A stretch of DNA of 34,629 nt, taken from IMG/VR virus record IMGVR_UViG_3300007344_000103, positions 1 to 34,629 of that record; one strand, 5' to 3'. The notes below the pieces were generated by a model that had not been told where the DNA came from, searched no databases, and saw only the letters and a program-made list of their open reading frames with translations. The position numbers and the translations under genes are program-made. Below, one piece after another: positions 15,401-23,414 of the stretch (position 1 is the first letter of the stretch; each line of letters begins with the position of its first letter). The stretch comes from a virus.

Positions 15401-17525
15401 GAACGAGCACGGTCTTGTGAAAATACCTTGAATCGGAGAAATAATCCCCGACACCATTCTGCGGGTTGCTGACAAGGTTGCCATTGGAATCGAAAACGCT
15501 GCCGTCCGGGGTCTTTCTGCCTGTTTGGGATATAGCTATCCCGGGTATGTTCTCTGTAAGGTCGTATGACGTGGCGATGTTGGGGGAGGATTGGTCTCTC
15601 CTGTCATCATTGGGATTTGCCGCGTTTGATGTGAGTGGGTCGATTCTGATGTCATCAATCCAAAACCAGTCCGATATTGAACCGTTGTTAAAAACGACCC
15701 TACCCGAGAACCGATAGGTCTCATTGAACATATACCCCTTTTTGTAGAACACGTTTGAAGTGTCCTTGAACTCCCCAGCAGGGTTTGATGCGGACGGGGC
15801 CTGTGTGCCATCTATCCTTTCAACGCATACAGAGTGCTTGAATGAAGCGAAAAAATCCTCAAGGTCAGCATATCTTGGCTTCCTAAGATTCGACCTCACA
15901 ATCCGTTGGTCTATTATTCGGATGTTCTTTGCAAAGTCATAGTTCAAAGAGTTCCATTGAGACGCAAATACGGCCACATCGTAAGGAATGAACTCCTCGA
16001 ACCCAGTATGGACAAAACTCATTTCAACCCCCGACACCTCTCGAAAAGGGCCTATGTTAGCGGAAAGAACCCCAAGCGTGTTGTTCACGTATCCGAGCGC
16101 GACCTGAGAGAATACCGATGTATCAATCCCACTGACAGTCAACCTTGTCAACTTGTTGGTTGTCACTCCCGCATCGTCACCTATGGCAAGGGAATTTTCC
16201 TCATCAGAATAGACCACGACAACACCTGACAGGTCTGATGGATTGGATTCATTGCCAGAAAAATCCTTGAAGACAAAAAAGTACCTGTAATTTCCGGACA
16301 CCAGACTTCCACCCGGGTTCGATTGGCCGTCATAATCAATTATCACATAAGGCTTAGGACTGAATCCGTATATCTGAGAATTGATATTCCCGTATGAATA
16401 ATCATTCCCTGCCCCAATAAAGCCGAGAAGCCCATCGGTGACGTAATCGCCTTTGTAATATATTCTCCTGTAATTATTGTAATCGTCATCAAAGTAGATG
16501 GACACCTCATTAACCTCCTTTTCCCCATCGGAATCCACCTGCCAACGACTCACAAAATTCAACTCCACGCTCCGGAGCAATCTCGTGTAAGTCCACGAAT
16601 CAGTGTTGTCGTCCTTCTGAGCGACACCTATCTCTCCGATGCCTGTCGGGTGGATGAACACCTGCGGGGTTCCGAGGGTGGTCACGGGAGGACTGACTCC
16701 CCACGCGGTGACCGTCACGATTTCTATCTGAGTGGCATCCACTACTGAGTTCACCACGAACAGGCCGTTCAGGAACGACTCGTTCGAGCCCGTGATGCGT
16801 ATCCACTGTCCTTGAACAAGTCCATGGTTGCCGTTGAAGAGCAAACTCGTGAGCGGGCCTATGTATGTTCCTCCCGATGTCGGGCCTACAAGGATTATGT
16901 CGGGAGCTATCTCTGTCGGCTCGTTGTCCTGAGTCGTACTGAATATGAACAGGTCTCCAAGTAAGTCGTAGCTGCCGATGTCCTTTAGCGGCCCCGCGAG
17001 GTCAACAGGTATGGCCTCCGCCACGCATGTCACCTGAACAACGTCCTGACCAACGCTCTCCGCGTACCATTGGTACATCGGATAAGCGGTCATCGTAACG
17101 TCAACCGTTGTGGCTGTCGCTGAGAAGGTCATCACCCCAGCGTTACCCGCTGCTTGCAATGCTGCCACGCAACTTGCGACCGTTCCGTTGAACTCAACCG
17201 CCTGACCAGGTAACGGCCCCGTGCCGATAAGTATGTTCGCGTCCCGCTGCGTAGAGAGGAACCTTACCGCGTGCTGCTTCGTGGCATCCCCGTCAAGGAA
17301 TATCCTGTACCGCTTGTTCTGCTGAGTGACGCTGCCGAGGTCAAAGCCTAATACGCATCCCTTTGTAGGTATAGCGGAGCCTTGCAGGTTGCCGTCCTCG
17401 GATACTGCTTGAATGTTCCTTGCATCGAGGTAATCTCCTGCGCGTTCTCCCTTTCCGACATACCTTGGGTCGGAATCCTTGTCCATGTTCCCCGCAGGGG
17501 TTATGCGCGTGATCTTGTCTGCCAT
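12486..17525 (-). CDS. Large tail hub / stabilisation-type protein
   Basis: 1679 residues. The N-terminus (KITRITPAGNMDKDSDPRY, about 4-22, then GDYLDARNIQAVSEDGNLQG) has the form seen in P22 gp10-like phage stabilisation or tail-accessory proteins, where the start threads along neighbouring subunits. The rest is almost wholly beta-rich, with many Gly, Asn, Asp and aromatic residues. A compact beta module, NHGLVQGQWIRITG with FLNGLFVVNSVV (about 225-278), recurs in two other virion proteins of this phage. The C-terminus ends in a short amphipathic helix. Its size and place after the neck genes and before the ejection proteins match the distal tail 'muzzle' or hub gene of crAss-like phages. 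That equivalence is inferred from gene order. Confidence 0.65.
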   Translation of the reverse strand: MADKITRITPAGNMDKDSDPRYVGKGERAGDYLDARNIQAVSEDGNLQGSAIPTKGCVLGFDLGSVTQQNKRYRIFLDGDATKQHAVRFLSTQRDANILIGTGPLPGQAVEFNGTVASCVAALQAAGNAGVMTFSATATTVDVTMTAYPMYQWYAESVGQDVVQVTCVAEAIPVDLAGPLKDIGSYDLLGDLFIFSTTQDNEPTEIAPDIILVGPTSGGTYIGPLTSLLFNGNHGLVQGQWIRITGSNESFLNGLFVVNSVVDATQIEIVTVTAWGVSPPVTTLGTPQVFIHPTGIGEIGVAQKDDNTDSWTYTRLLRSVELNFVSRWQVDSDGEKEVNEVSIYFDDDYNNYRRIYYKGDYVTDGLLGFIGAGNDYSYGNINSQIYGFSPKPYVIIDYDGQSNPGGSLVSGNYRYFFVFKDFSGNESNPSDLSGVVVVYSDEENSLAIGDDAGVTTNKLTRLTVSGIDTSVFSQVALGYVNNTLGVLSANIGPFREVSGVEMSFVHTGFEEFIPYDVAVFASQWNSLNYDFAKNIRIIDQRIVRSNLRKPRYADLEDFFASFKHSVCVERIDGTQAPSASNPAGEFKDTSNVFYKKGYMFNETYRFSGRVVFNNGSISDWFWIDDIRIDPLTSNAANPNDDRRDQSSPNIATSYDLTENIPGIAISQTGRKTPDGSVFDSNGNLVSNPQNGVGDYFSDSRYFHKTVLVPYVEFFGANINAPINGTPLSSLISHIEIGRCEVVKEVIATGMAVSSVRITTSDDLNVPGEDFQSVQGILRGPSLVGTFSIINQGSNRLPDTRLGLGVRTGDRDGVFETFHEYPYVYSSFPMTRMVTGSTPASSALPFITTHLLEHFVVTFQPEGSWVNTFQGFNDGSTPPGVSVYYPSANGVDFCMNDIPTTEEDSIGTSTTLNNFGNRLKSERRYHTIYSPDLIFGQQQEFEPSTISSVIDFGEAFLDMTQFSNTFYWKAVSTGSEDVQIPSCVSRYIPENMGTSFNEYTIDRISIIGAGERVNMDGFNGFRKAHDAFSFFAGQFIGGPPPTTRKIGYEGLWKMIESPVVFTENNGLGIVSQGKNPDHGIRYIQLFTKKDDKYGDKSESTYLTTNTVLDIREREPFGDIQPGEIKVFGGDTYTQQSYLKTKFSDVSVSPGANDGEWSTDDTLMSATKGPGFGGGLFVYTQNRVNSQLRFDTEDQFIPLKDTNTLGEWAWDFRLLDRHTYSGIYDGDVSDGLTQASGNEGLDPTRFDFPSRIVWSQKKIYGELSDSYAMFLPFDLKDLDLRFGEIMHHENVNGELFTLQLRKWMAQLFNTRGELQVSGNAIGAVIGDGSVLSRDGQTLSRYGTENKWSCVLGTSQGGKDVLYWFNAENGLFLRFGADGTVIISDTRRFRSFSNKAAKWVRGKDAPAFEQGIRAVWDDRSKEAIWTFTGWRDVAEWARPGVIIPSTTEGTVVSNPNAPSLTYENLPRFFKAKSTHANLLSREPGVGADWQEFFEEIPVTDTDYYSVFTVAHNEMTNGFKTFYGHIPKTYLKWRDTFLSSHPIFRNLIFEHRKGDYCTWYGNEAKGIAPKIEDAHVEMVVNELPEQSMRGVAVSFLSDNAPDRVDFSTPRQRTFSESQDFVRRDDQYFAPIRGDVSQGLAPNQSRVALSGDYLRVKFTIFGGTYNLLHSIIVKIRDRMRRINN

Positions 17526-17539
17526 GTCTCAGTGCGTTC

Positions 17540-18253
17540 TTACGGCATACTGTAAAGACCCCTCTTGTTGTGCCTTGTTATCCAAGCGTTGAAGGTTCTC
17601 CCGATTGATTTCTTGTCCTCATCCCACTGCCGCTTGTTGCTCTCGCCTTCCACGTATCGTTTCTGCGCCATGTACTCCCTCTTGGCGTCCATTGTCTCGT
17701 TCCGCATAAGGTTTCTCATCCCTGCGTTCCTCTCTGCGGAGGCCATTTTCGTCTTGAACTTCCATGTGATGAAGGCGGCACCGAGGCGGGAATGACTCTC
17801 GAGGACGACCGGCTGATTGTTCTCGTTGAGCCTCAGTCCGAGGTACGCGAGGGAGACCTCCTCTGCGGAGATCGCCATAGGGTTGTGAAACACGATGTGA
17901 TTGCCGTTAACCTGATAGGATGTCCCGAGGGCGGTCAGGTTCACGTTGTCCACCCCGCAGTCGCAGTAGTTGACTATGTTCCTGTCCACATACGGGGCAA
18001 GGGTGCATGGGCCTGTACTGCTTTGGAACCATACAGCCATAGCGCGGAGAAACCCGCAAGGGAGTGGGGCGGTGCCTTCATCGAGGGGGATGATCTCTGT
18101 CCTGAGTTCCTCTATGCTTCTGTCCTTCACTCCTCTCATGCACTCATCGAGGAGGAGCATGAACCAAGGGTCGTGGTCGGTGGTGTTCTCGAGGTTCAGG
18201 CCGAACTTCGCCATAGCGATTATCTGGTCGTATGTTGTCTCACTGAATCTCAT
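17540..18253 (-). CDS. Neck/ring-type structural protein
   Basis: 237 residues. It opens with helices (ETTYDQIIAMAKFGLNL). The middle is beta-rich with a cluster of Cys, Asn and Asp (DRNIVNYCDCGVDNVN, about 86-101), and the C-terminal third is a long basic helix rich in Arg, Lys and Met (about 165-235). It lies between smaller neck-size genes and the large hub gene and overlaps the preceding gene as ATGA. Proteins of this length and position form head-to-tail rings in crAss-like podoviruses. I cannot confirm the fold from sequence alone. Confidence 0.55.
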   Translation of the reverse strand: MRFSETTYDQIIAMAKFGLNLENTTDHDPWFMLLLDECMRGVKDRSIEELRTEIIPLDEGTAPLPCGFLRAMAVWFQSSTGPCTLAPYVDRNIVNYCDCGVDNVNLTALGTSYQVNGNHIVFHNPMAISAEEVSLAYLGLRLNENNQPVVLESHSRLGAAFITWKFKTKMASAERNAGMRNLMRNETMDAKREYMAQKRYVEGESNKRQWDEDKKSIGRTFNAWITRHNKRGLYSMP

Positions 18254-18582
18254 CTCTTATCCTTTGCAGGGCTGTAAAGTTCGGACATTTCGCATCTACA
18301 ATAACCTTTTGCCCCTGTATTTTTCAGTCTGTTCTCCATGAACCATACCGTGTAGTCGTAGAACTTCTTCTGCTCAGGCAGAATGTTGAAGTGCAGCCCT
18401 GCAAGGTACAAGTTTGCGCGGACAAGGGCAAAGGTGTTGTTCGGCAGTCTTTTCAGGTCGCTTGCCCTCATAATTTCCCATGTTGTCCATAGCGCATCGA
18501 AGTATGGACGCCTTCCCTCGGGGCTTCTGCGGAACCTCTTGAACTCCTTTTCCAGTTCGATGTCCCTGTATAGCGGTGTCAT
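18250..18582 (-). CDS. Small protein of the neck module, unknown
   Basis: 110 residues, predicted mostly helical and basic, with many aromatics (TTWEIMRASDLKRLP; FYDYTVWFMENRL). No motif recognised; a CRCEM sequence near the C-terminus has two Cys. It is joined to both neighbours by ATGA overlaps, so its level is probably set with theirs. A small head-tail connector subunit or an assembly factor would fit; neither can be shown. Confidence 0.5.
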   Translation of the reverse strand: MTPLYRDIELEKEFKRFRRSPEGRRPYFDALWTTWEIMRASDLKRLPNNTFALVRANLYLAGLHFNILPEQKKFYDYTVWFMENRLKNTGAKGYCRCEMSELYSPAKDKR

Positions 18583-19241
18583 TGCTGACCTGTCATCATC
18601 AACTGTGCATCATCCGCCCCGTTTGCGATCATGTTAGACGGCCTCTGCAAGTACTTCTCGAACTTGCCCTGTCTCAGGTACTGCTCGACAAGGGCCATGC
18701 ACTCGGGCGTGATAGGGTACTCGTCAAGCTGCCTGTTGAAGGGTATCAGACTATCGAGGGGGTCTGCGAAGATTGAATACCCGACAGCTCTCTTGACGGT
18801 GCCTTTTTCCTTGAACACCTTGACAAGCCCGTACTGAGGCTCCAACAGGTAGTAGATGCTCTCGTCCTTTATGCGTCTTGGCCGGGCCTTCTGAAAGTTG
18901 GCCCACTGCGCGTGACTCTTGATGCGCTTCCAACTCGCATCCCCTTTGCTCTGCCCTATGTAGGAATGCCCGTCAACCTGTGTGTTGATGTTGAGTATCG
19001 TGGGGTACCTGAACACGGTGTAGCAGTCGTCCTCCTGGATGTCCTCCTCGTAGTCCAGATAGACGTGCTGGTAGTAGATCTCGTGGATGTTGTTCTGCGT
19101 GAGGTACATCTCTTTGATGCACACTGCCCGGGCCGTTGCGAGGACGGACTCCATGAACTTGACATCGGTAAGGCCCTCTGCCGTGAACACGCCTCCACTG
19201 AGGGACGCCTGAAGTATCTCTATACACTCTTTGAGTTTCAT
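18579..19241 (-). CDS. Neck-module structural protein, unknown family
   Basis: 220 residues with mixed alpha/beta character. An N-terminal helical segment is followed by an aromatic, acidic stretch (YYQHVYLDYEEDIQEDDCY, about 55-73) and a beta-rich middle. The C-terminus is a helix with a polar, Met/Gln-rich tail. The ATG lies 5 nt downstream of a TACCTTTG box in the preceding gene, so it may also be transcribed from its own start. Its gene overlaps both neighbours by 4 nt. Placement suggests a ring or adaptor protein; not provable here. Confidence 0.5.
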   Translation of the reverse strand: MKLKECIEILQASLSGGVFTAEGLTDVKFMESVLATARAVCIKEMYLTQNNIHEIYYQHVYLDYEEDIQEDDCYTVFRYPTILNINTQVDGHSYIGQSKGDASWKRIKSHAQWANFQKARPRRIKDESIYYLLEPQYGLVKVFKEKGTVKRAVGYSIFADPLDSLIPFNRQLDEYPITPECMALVEQYLRQGKFEKYLQRPSNMIANGADDAQLMMTGQQ

Positions 19242-19993
19242 CTTTTCAAAGGTATTTCAGGTGTTGTTGAATTGGGAAGCAGCGAATAAGTCCATGCAAT
19301 GTTGAACTGAGACCTCTTGTCGTGCATTATTTGATAGATGCACCCGTCTTTTTGTCCGTTAAAATTTTTGCAATAAGACATTCCTGAAAACTTACAATAG
19401 ACCCTTCTTTTGGAGAACTTGTTTTTAAGTTCGTCAAGGTCAGTGACGACATACATCCTGTAAGTTGAATCGTGAATAGGCAGAACAATCACTCTTTTTG
19501 CCTGATTCTTGTTGAAGCCCATGTACTTTACAACGTCTTTTGGGGTTGCGTCTATGCCAATATCATCAATCCATTCTTGATGCCCTACTGGTGAAACAGC
19601 TAACTTACCACCTCCAAGAAACCTTGTTGTGTCGAAGACCCTTCTGAAAAAAGAATCTTCAAACACGTCAACGTCTTTAGCTACATGCTCATAGAGAAAC
19701 CTTACCACCATGTCGTAAAGAAGATTCGTAGCTACAAAGCCATCTAAATCTACTTCGATTATTTTGGACAACTCCTCCTTGTTAAAGACTCCCTCTCGGC
19801 ACATTGTCAGGATTGCCTCTGCAATATCCGCCTCGGTCACCCATCTGTATTTATACTCAAATCCCCTCGGGCCCGAATCTCGCAGTATCACCTCGAGCAC
19901 ATCTGATGCCTTTTTTTTCACCGACTCCTCGTGGAACGATTTCAGATAGAATCTGTAAGCAAGTTTTGAGTCTTTGTCTTTGAACAAGTACAT
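19238..19993 (-). CDS. Unknown protein, AT-richer insertion in the tail operon
   Basis: 251 residues. The sequence is more AT-rich than its neighbours, and the protein has a non-structural look: many Lys, Asp, Val and Phe, with few of the beta repeats found in virion proteins. A Cys cluster near the C-terminus (YCKFSGMSYCKNFNGQKDGC, about 203-222) could bind metal. No family recognised. It is separated from the upstream neck gene by 17 nt and overlaps the next gene in ATGA. It may be an accessory gene taken into the structural operon. Confidence 0.5.
   Translation of the reverse strand: MYLFKDKDSKLAYRFYLKSFHEESVKKKASDVLEVILRDSGPRGFEYKYRWVTEADIAEAILTMCREGVFNKEELSKIIEVDLDGFVATNLLYDMVVRFLYEHVAKDVDVFEDSFFRRVFDTTRFLGGGKLAVSPVGHQEWIDDIGIDATPKDVVKYMGFNKNQAKRVIVLPIHDSTYRMYVVTDLDELKNKFSKRRVYCKFSGMSYCKNFNGQKDGCIYQIMHDKRSQFNIAWTYSLLPNSTTPEIPLKR
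19247..19254 (-). promoter_or_regulatory. Possible internal -7 box (TACCTTTG) 5 nt before the 220-aa gene
   Basis: The minus strand reads TACCTTTG, then AAAAG, then ATG, inside the 3' end of the 251-aa gene. No clear TTG lies 17-23 nt upstream. The arrangement resembles the box before the phosphoesterase gene; it could also be a chance match. Confidence 0.25.
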
Positions 19994-20010
19994 GTTGGGA
20001 TTGATTTAGG

Positions 20011-21105
20011 TTAAGGATTGATTTGCGTCATTGCCACCTCTGCCTGTGCCACTTGAAGTTCCCTCATCTGCAACAGGAAGATGTTGACGGCCTCATCCTT
20101 TATCCGCATGAGGTACTTGAAGGTGTAGTACAGTTCAAGGTCTATGTCGGTGTTCAGCACATCCATGGTCACGGGAGGCTGCTTCATGTAGTCCACCTCG
20201 ACATTCTCGCAGACCCTGCTTTTGGGATACAGGTTTATGCCGTTCTCGGAGATCCCGAACTTGGGTGTCCACTCGTCACTGTTCTGTGTGCTGTATGAGA
20301 TCCTCGCATCGGGCCTCAGCACGGTGGCCTGTTCCTTTACAACGAGAACTGCTTGCCCAGACCCCTGATAGGTTCCCGACAGGACTGCGGGGACGGACAG
20401 GGCCTCATCCGTGTAGAGGTAGTAGGACACCCTGTTGCGGAACTTACAGTAGAAGTCCCCGTTGAGGCCCACGACACCGAGGCCGCCTGTTACCCGAATG
20501 AGGGAATCCTCACGGATGAAGTTCGGACGATTGAATTTCAGGTAAGGAGTTGCACCGATAACCACGTCCTCAATGCTCATTCGCTCCTTTGCGATGAATG
20601 TCGGGCGAATCGCCAACGGGTGTACCATGTCGGGTATCATGTACGATGTCGTCACGCTGCCCGTTCCCGTGGCCCACGCACCTGTCTGTGCGGGGACTGC
20701 TATCGTGAACTGAGTAGGAGTGACAATGGATGCCACAACGTACTGCCCATCAATGCCCGGGGCAAATCCCTGCACGGAGGCCACGGTGACAGCGTCACCG
20801 ACAAGGAGTGAGTGAGGGGCGTCCACTGTGATGTTGGCAATGGTACCGACAACAGTAAGCGCGGTGACCCTGAACGGAAGCGTCCTGAACCTGTTGGCCC
20901 TAACAGGGATAGACCTATCAAGTACCGTCAGAGGGGATAGCTCATCCGAGGTCTTCTGCGTCTTGTTCGTGGAGTAGTGCTTTTCAGCGACCTTTATCTC
21001 GGCCTCGCGCAACAGGTCGTTGGCGCGGGGTTCGTTCATGTATCCCGAGTAGGCTTGGTCGATGCCGTCCTGTAGGAAGTTGTAGAGGTCTGCTCCTGTG
21101 GTCAT
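20011..21105 (-). CDS. Head-to-tail neck/adaptor structural protein with two beta modules
   Basis: 364 residues. The N-terminal helices (ADLYNFLQDGIDQAYSGY; NDLLREAEIKVAEKH, to about 43) and the C-terminal helices (YYTFKYLMRIKDEAVN onward, about 318-360) are typical of an adaptor core. Between them are two copies of a beta module: HSLLVGDAVTVASV with IDGQYVVASI (about 83-140) and REDSLIRVTGGLG with LNGDFYCKF (about 188-242). Related modules occur in the tail hub and in the head protein. This looks like a helical neck protein with two beta domains inserted. It has its own TAnnTTTG box upstream (21130-21137) and starts the run of neck genes. Confidence 0.6.
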   Translation of the reverse strand: MTTGADLYNFLQDGIDQAYSGYMNEPRANDLLREAEIKVAEKHYSTNKTQKTSDELSPLTVLDRSIPVRANRFRTLPFRVTALTVVGTIANITVDAPHSLLVGDAVTVASVQGFAPGIDGQYVVASIVTPTQFTIAVPAQTGAWATGTGSVTTSYMIPDMVHPLAIRPTFIAKERMSIEDVVIGATPYLKFNRPNFIREDSLIRVTGGLGVVGLNGDFYCKFRNRVSYYLYTDEALSVPAVLSGTYQGSGQAVLVVKEQATVLRPDARISYSTQNSDEWTPKFGISENGINLYPKSRVCENVEVDYMKQPPVTMDVLNTDIDLELYYTFKYLMRIKDEAVNIFLLQMRELQVAQAEVAMTQINP

Positions 21106-21129
21106 TGCTTCGGGATGCCGTTAGGAAGG

Positions 21130-21137
21130 CAAAGATA
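21130..21137 (-). promoter_or_regulatory. Candidate -7 box (TATCTTTG) for the neck/tail operon
   Basis: An exact TAnnTTTG on the minus strand, 25 nt before the ATG of the 364-aa neck gene, in the 46-nt gap after the 95-aa gene. A TTG at 17-23 nt upstream is not evident. Confidence 0.45.
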
Positions 21138-21151
21138 CTATTTGCTGAACA

Positions 21152-21439
21152 TCAGTTCACCGTTTCGTTATCCCCTCCAAGGGCCTTTGCTACAGTATCC
21201 GATTCAAGGGCCTCCGTGATGCCCTCCTCCCTGAGTTTTCTTCTGAACTCATTCATCTTCGGGACAGCCTCATCGAGGAACAGTTCCTTGACCACCAACG
21301 GGGCCGCATTGTAAGCCTTCCCAAGCTCTGCCAAGTAATAGGTCACGTCCTCAGCTGTCAACTCGGACTCCTTGACAGACCTTTGTTTGAAGCCTCTTCC
21401 TGTCCACACTTTCCTGCTGTAAACCCTTTCGTTGCTCAT
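21152..21439 (-). CDS. Small unknown protein leading the tail operon
   Basis: 95 residues, mostly helical and charged, with a basic N-terminus (SRKVWTGRGFKQRSVKESEL) and the acidic tail GGDNETVN. No motif recognised. It is the first minus-strand gene after the divergent promoter region, 23 nt from a TACTTTTG box. Head-tail assembly factors, completion proteins and small regulators are all possible. Confidence 0.5.
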   Translation of the reverse strand: MSNERVYSRKVWTGRGFKQRSVKESELTAEDVTYYLAELGKAYNAAPLVVKELFLDEAVPKMNEFRRKLREEGITEALESDTVAKALGGDNETVN

Positions 21440-21461
21440 GCGCTGATTTATTTGAATGCCA

Positions 21462-21469
21462 CAAAAGTA
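21462..21469 (-). promoter_or_regulatory. Promoter -7 box (TACTTTTG), leftward tail operon
   Basis: An exact TAnnTTTG on the minus strand. The expected -33 position (21487-21495) holds a T run rather than TTG. Transcription would start about 20 nt before the 95-aa gene. It is back to back with the rightward promoter at 21506-21535. Confidence 0.5.
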
Positions 21470-21505
21470 ACTCCTTCATCCGTATAAAAAAACAGGTTTC
21501 ATGTG

Positions 21506-21535
21506 TTTGAGGTAAATTTTTTCTATGTACATTTG
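21506..21535 (+). promoter_or_regulatory. Promoter with -33 TTTG and -7 TACATTTG, rightward early operon
   Basis: TTTG at 21506-21509 and TACATTTG at 21528-21535 are separated by 18 nt. This matches the Bacteroidota promoter (TTG, 17-23 nt, TAnnTTTG). The ATG of the first plus-strand gene is 27 nt downstream of the box. Confidence 0.7.
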
Positions 21536-21561
21536 CGGGGTCAATAGTTTTCAATCACAGC

Positions 21562-21834
21562 ATGGCAAAATACACGACAAAGCACGAGGGCAAGGGTTTC
21601 CCCCTTCTGAATGACGGAAAGGAGACCGGGTGGATGACCACTCGGGAGTACATTGATGCCCTCGCGAAGAAAGGCATTGAGATGACCCCGCAAGCGGTGT
21701 ACTACCGAAGGAAGCCTCATATAGGCATCCTCGAACAGAAGATTCAGCACGGGGTCATCCTTGTCAGGGAAAGAACCTTAAAGAAAGGGACCCGCGTTTA
21801 TGACAGGTACTTCCGAACGCACACCTGCCCGTAA
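21562..21834 (+). CDS. Small putative DNA-binding protein, first gene of the plus-strand operon
   Basis: 90 residues, basic. A helix-turn-helix-like segment is visible at about residues 24-48 (WMTTREYIDALAKKGIEM then TPQAVYYRRK), reminiscent of an excisionase or MerR-type winged helix, followed by a beta-like basic tail. There are 26 nt between the promoter box and the ATG, and no Shine-Dalgarno. As first gene after a strong divergent promoter it is well placed to regulate the switch between the two operons. The fold is my reading of a short sequence and is uncertain. Confidence 0.5.
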   Translation: MAKYTTKHEGKGFPLLNDGKETGWMTTREYIDALAKKGIEMTPQAVYYRRKPHIGILEQKIQHGVILVRERTLKKGTRVYDRYFRTHTCP

Positions 21835-21923
21835 CCCGATTCGATGAATCTGACAAGGCGGCCAGTTCGAGGGATACTTGTCGCCTGTTCAATTAAAACA
21901 ACTTTTTTAATGCCTTGTAAGGA

Positions 21924-23198
21924 ATGCAGTCTGCTGTCGATTTTGAAAAGCCACCTGTGAAGTATGTTCCGAGAGATTATCAGGAGGCGGGCATCGTTTC
22001 TGGGTTGGATTTTTTCAGCAGAAGTTCGGGGCCGAATGAGATTCAGGTGCATCCCACAGGGTCGGGCAAGAGCTTGATAATAGCGGGTATTGCAGAGAGG
22101 TTAAAAGAGCCGACTCTCATCCTGCAACCCTCCAAGGAGATTCTTCAACAGAACTACGAGAAGTTCACCTCCTATGGTGGTCATGCGGGGGTGTACTCTG
22201 CGTCTGTCGGCAGGAAGGACCTTGGCGTGGTCACGTTCGCGTCCATCCAAAGTATCATGGCGAAGGACAGGAATGGGATGCAGCGATCGATGCAGCACTT
22301 TCTTCATTATAGGAACATCATCATAGACGAGTCTCATCTAATGTCGGACCCGAAAGGATGCCAACTGAAGGATTTTCTTGACGCTTTGAACCATCCGAGG
22401 GTTCTCGGGTTGACGGCTACTCCATTCAGGCTATACCCGCACACAAGCAGGGACGGCAACAGGGACTCCATGTTGAAGTTCCTCACAAGGACGTCTCCGA
22501 GGATATTCGGCAAGGTCGGATACCATGTCCAGATTTCTGATTTGAAAGAAAGGGGGTACCTTGCTAACTGCCGGTACTTCGATGTCCGCAGCCAACTCAG
22601 TCACGGGTTCGACAGGAATGCCTTGAAGGTGAACTCCACGGGGGCGGACTACGATGAAGCGGCCTTGCAGAGGTACTACGACACGATTGACTTCAAGACT
22701 GACATCGTGAAGCTCATCCGCAGGATCAATGCTACGGGGAAACAGGTGCTGTGCTTCATGTCGTCTGTCGCTGACGCGGAGTTCGTGTCGAGGGAACTTG
22801 GTAACAGTGCCACGGTGACGGGAAAAACGAGCAAGGCCGAGAGGAGCAAGGCTGAAAAGGATTTCAAGAGCGGGAAACTTCGGAGTGTTGTGAATTGTTC
22901 CGTTTGGGATGTAGGCTTCGACTATCCTGCGTTAAAGGTTGTCTTAATAGCGAGGCCGATGCGATCCCTTGCAAAGTATTATCAGCAGACAGGTCGTGCT
23001 ATACGCCCATACAAGAATCAAGACGCATGGATTGTTGACGCCTGCGGCAATCTTGGCGTTTTCGGACGCATAGAGGATTTGAGAGTTGAGTTCGACCCAA
23101 AGAACGGGCTTCCAATGATAACGGGTTCTGGGGGCAGGATTCTTACGGGTGTACCTCTAAAAGAACAGGAATTTTACCACGGAGAAACATTGAGATAG
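21924..23198 (+). CDS. Superfamily 2 DEAD/DEAH-type helicase
   Basis: 424 residues. The motifs are in the order expected for an SF2 ATPase: YVPRDYQ (Q-motif-like, about 14-20), Walker A HPTGSGKS (43-50), motif Ia ILQPSKEIL, motif II DESH (135-138), motif III TATP (164-167), and motif VI QQTGRAIR (about 352-360). The two RecA-like lobes are complete, but no extra C-terminal domain follows, so it is shorter than repair helicases such as UvsW. It would use ATP to unwind or remodel DNA, probably in phage replication, recombination or repair. It lies between a small regulator-like gene and a nuclease cluster. The 89-nt gap upstream has only a weak AT-rich inverted repeat. Confidence 0.9.
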   Translation: MQSAVDFEKPPVKYVPRDYQEAGIVSGLDFFSRSSGPNEIQVHPTGSGKSLIIAGIAERLKEPTLILQPSKEILQQNYEKFTSYGGHAGVYSASVGRKDLGVVTFASIQSIMAKDRNGMQRSMQHFLHYRNIIIDESHLMSDPKGCQLKDFLDALNHPRVLGLTATPFRLYPHTSRDGNRDSMLKFLTRTSPRIFGKVGYHVQISDLKERGYLANCRYFDVRSQLSHGFDRNALKVNSTGADYDEAALQRYYDTIDFKTDIVKLIRRINATGKQVLCFMSSVADAEFVSRELGNSATVTGKTSKAERSKAEKDFKSGKLRSVVNCSVWDVGFDYPALKVVLIARPMRSLAKYYQQTGRAIRPYKNQDAWIVDACGNLGVFGRIEDLRVEFDPKNGLPMITGSGGRILTGVPLKEQEFYHGETLR

Positions 23199-23204
23199 AA
23201 AGCC

Positions 23205-23408
23205 ATGACATTCGAGAAATTCCTACAAGAGTCCTGCGGAGCGACATACCCACTTAGGGACCTATTGAACAACCTGACCGATGAACAGATAGAGGAGGCT
23301 GTTCAGGAGTATAAGGGGTTGGACTTTGTGAGGCAATGCGGGTGCTGCGAAGAGGAGACCATGCACAGGGTCATCTATGCGTGTAATGAGTGTGAGAAAT
23401 ACATGTGA
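23205..23408 (+). CDS. Small acidic Cys-rich protein, possible zinc knuckle
   Basis: 67 residues. The first half is helical and acidic (TDEQIEEAVQEYKGLDF). The second half carries five Cys in CGCCEEETMHRVIYACNECE (about 45-64), including CxCC and CxxC pairs that could bind zinc. It starts 6 nt after the helicase stop and ends 6 nt before the nuclease start. Both it and the next gene begin after an identical AAGCC leader. No family recognised. Confidence 0.55.
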   Translation: MTFEKFLQESCGATYPLRDLLNNLTDEQIEEAVQEYKGLDFVRQCGCCEEETMHRVIYACNECEKYM

Positions 23409-23414
23409 AAAGCC

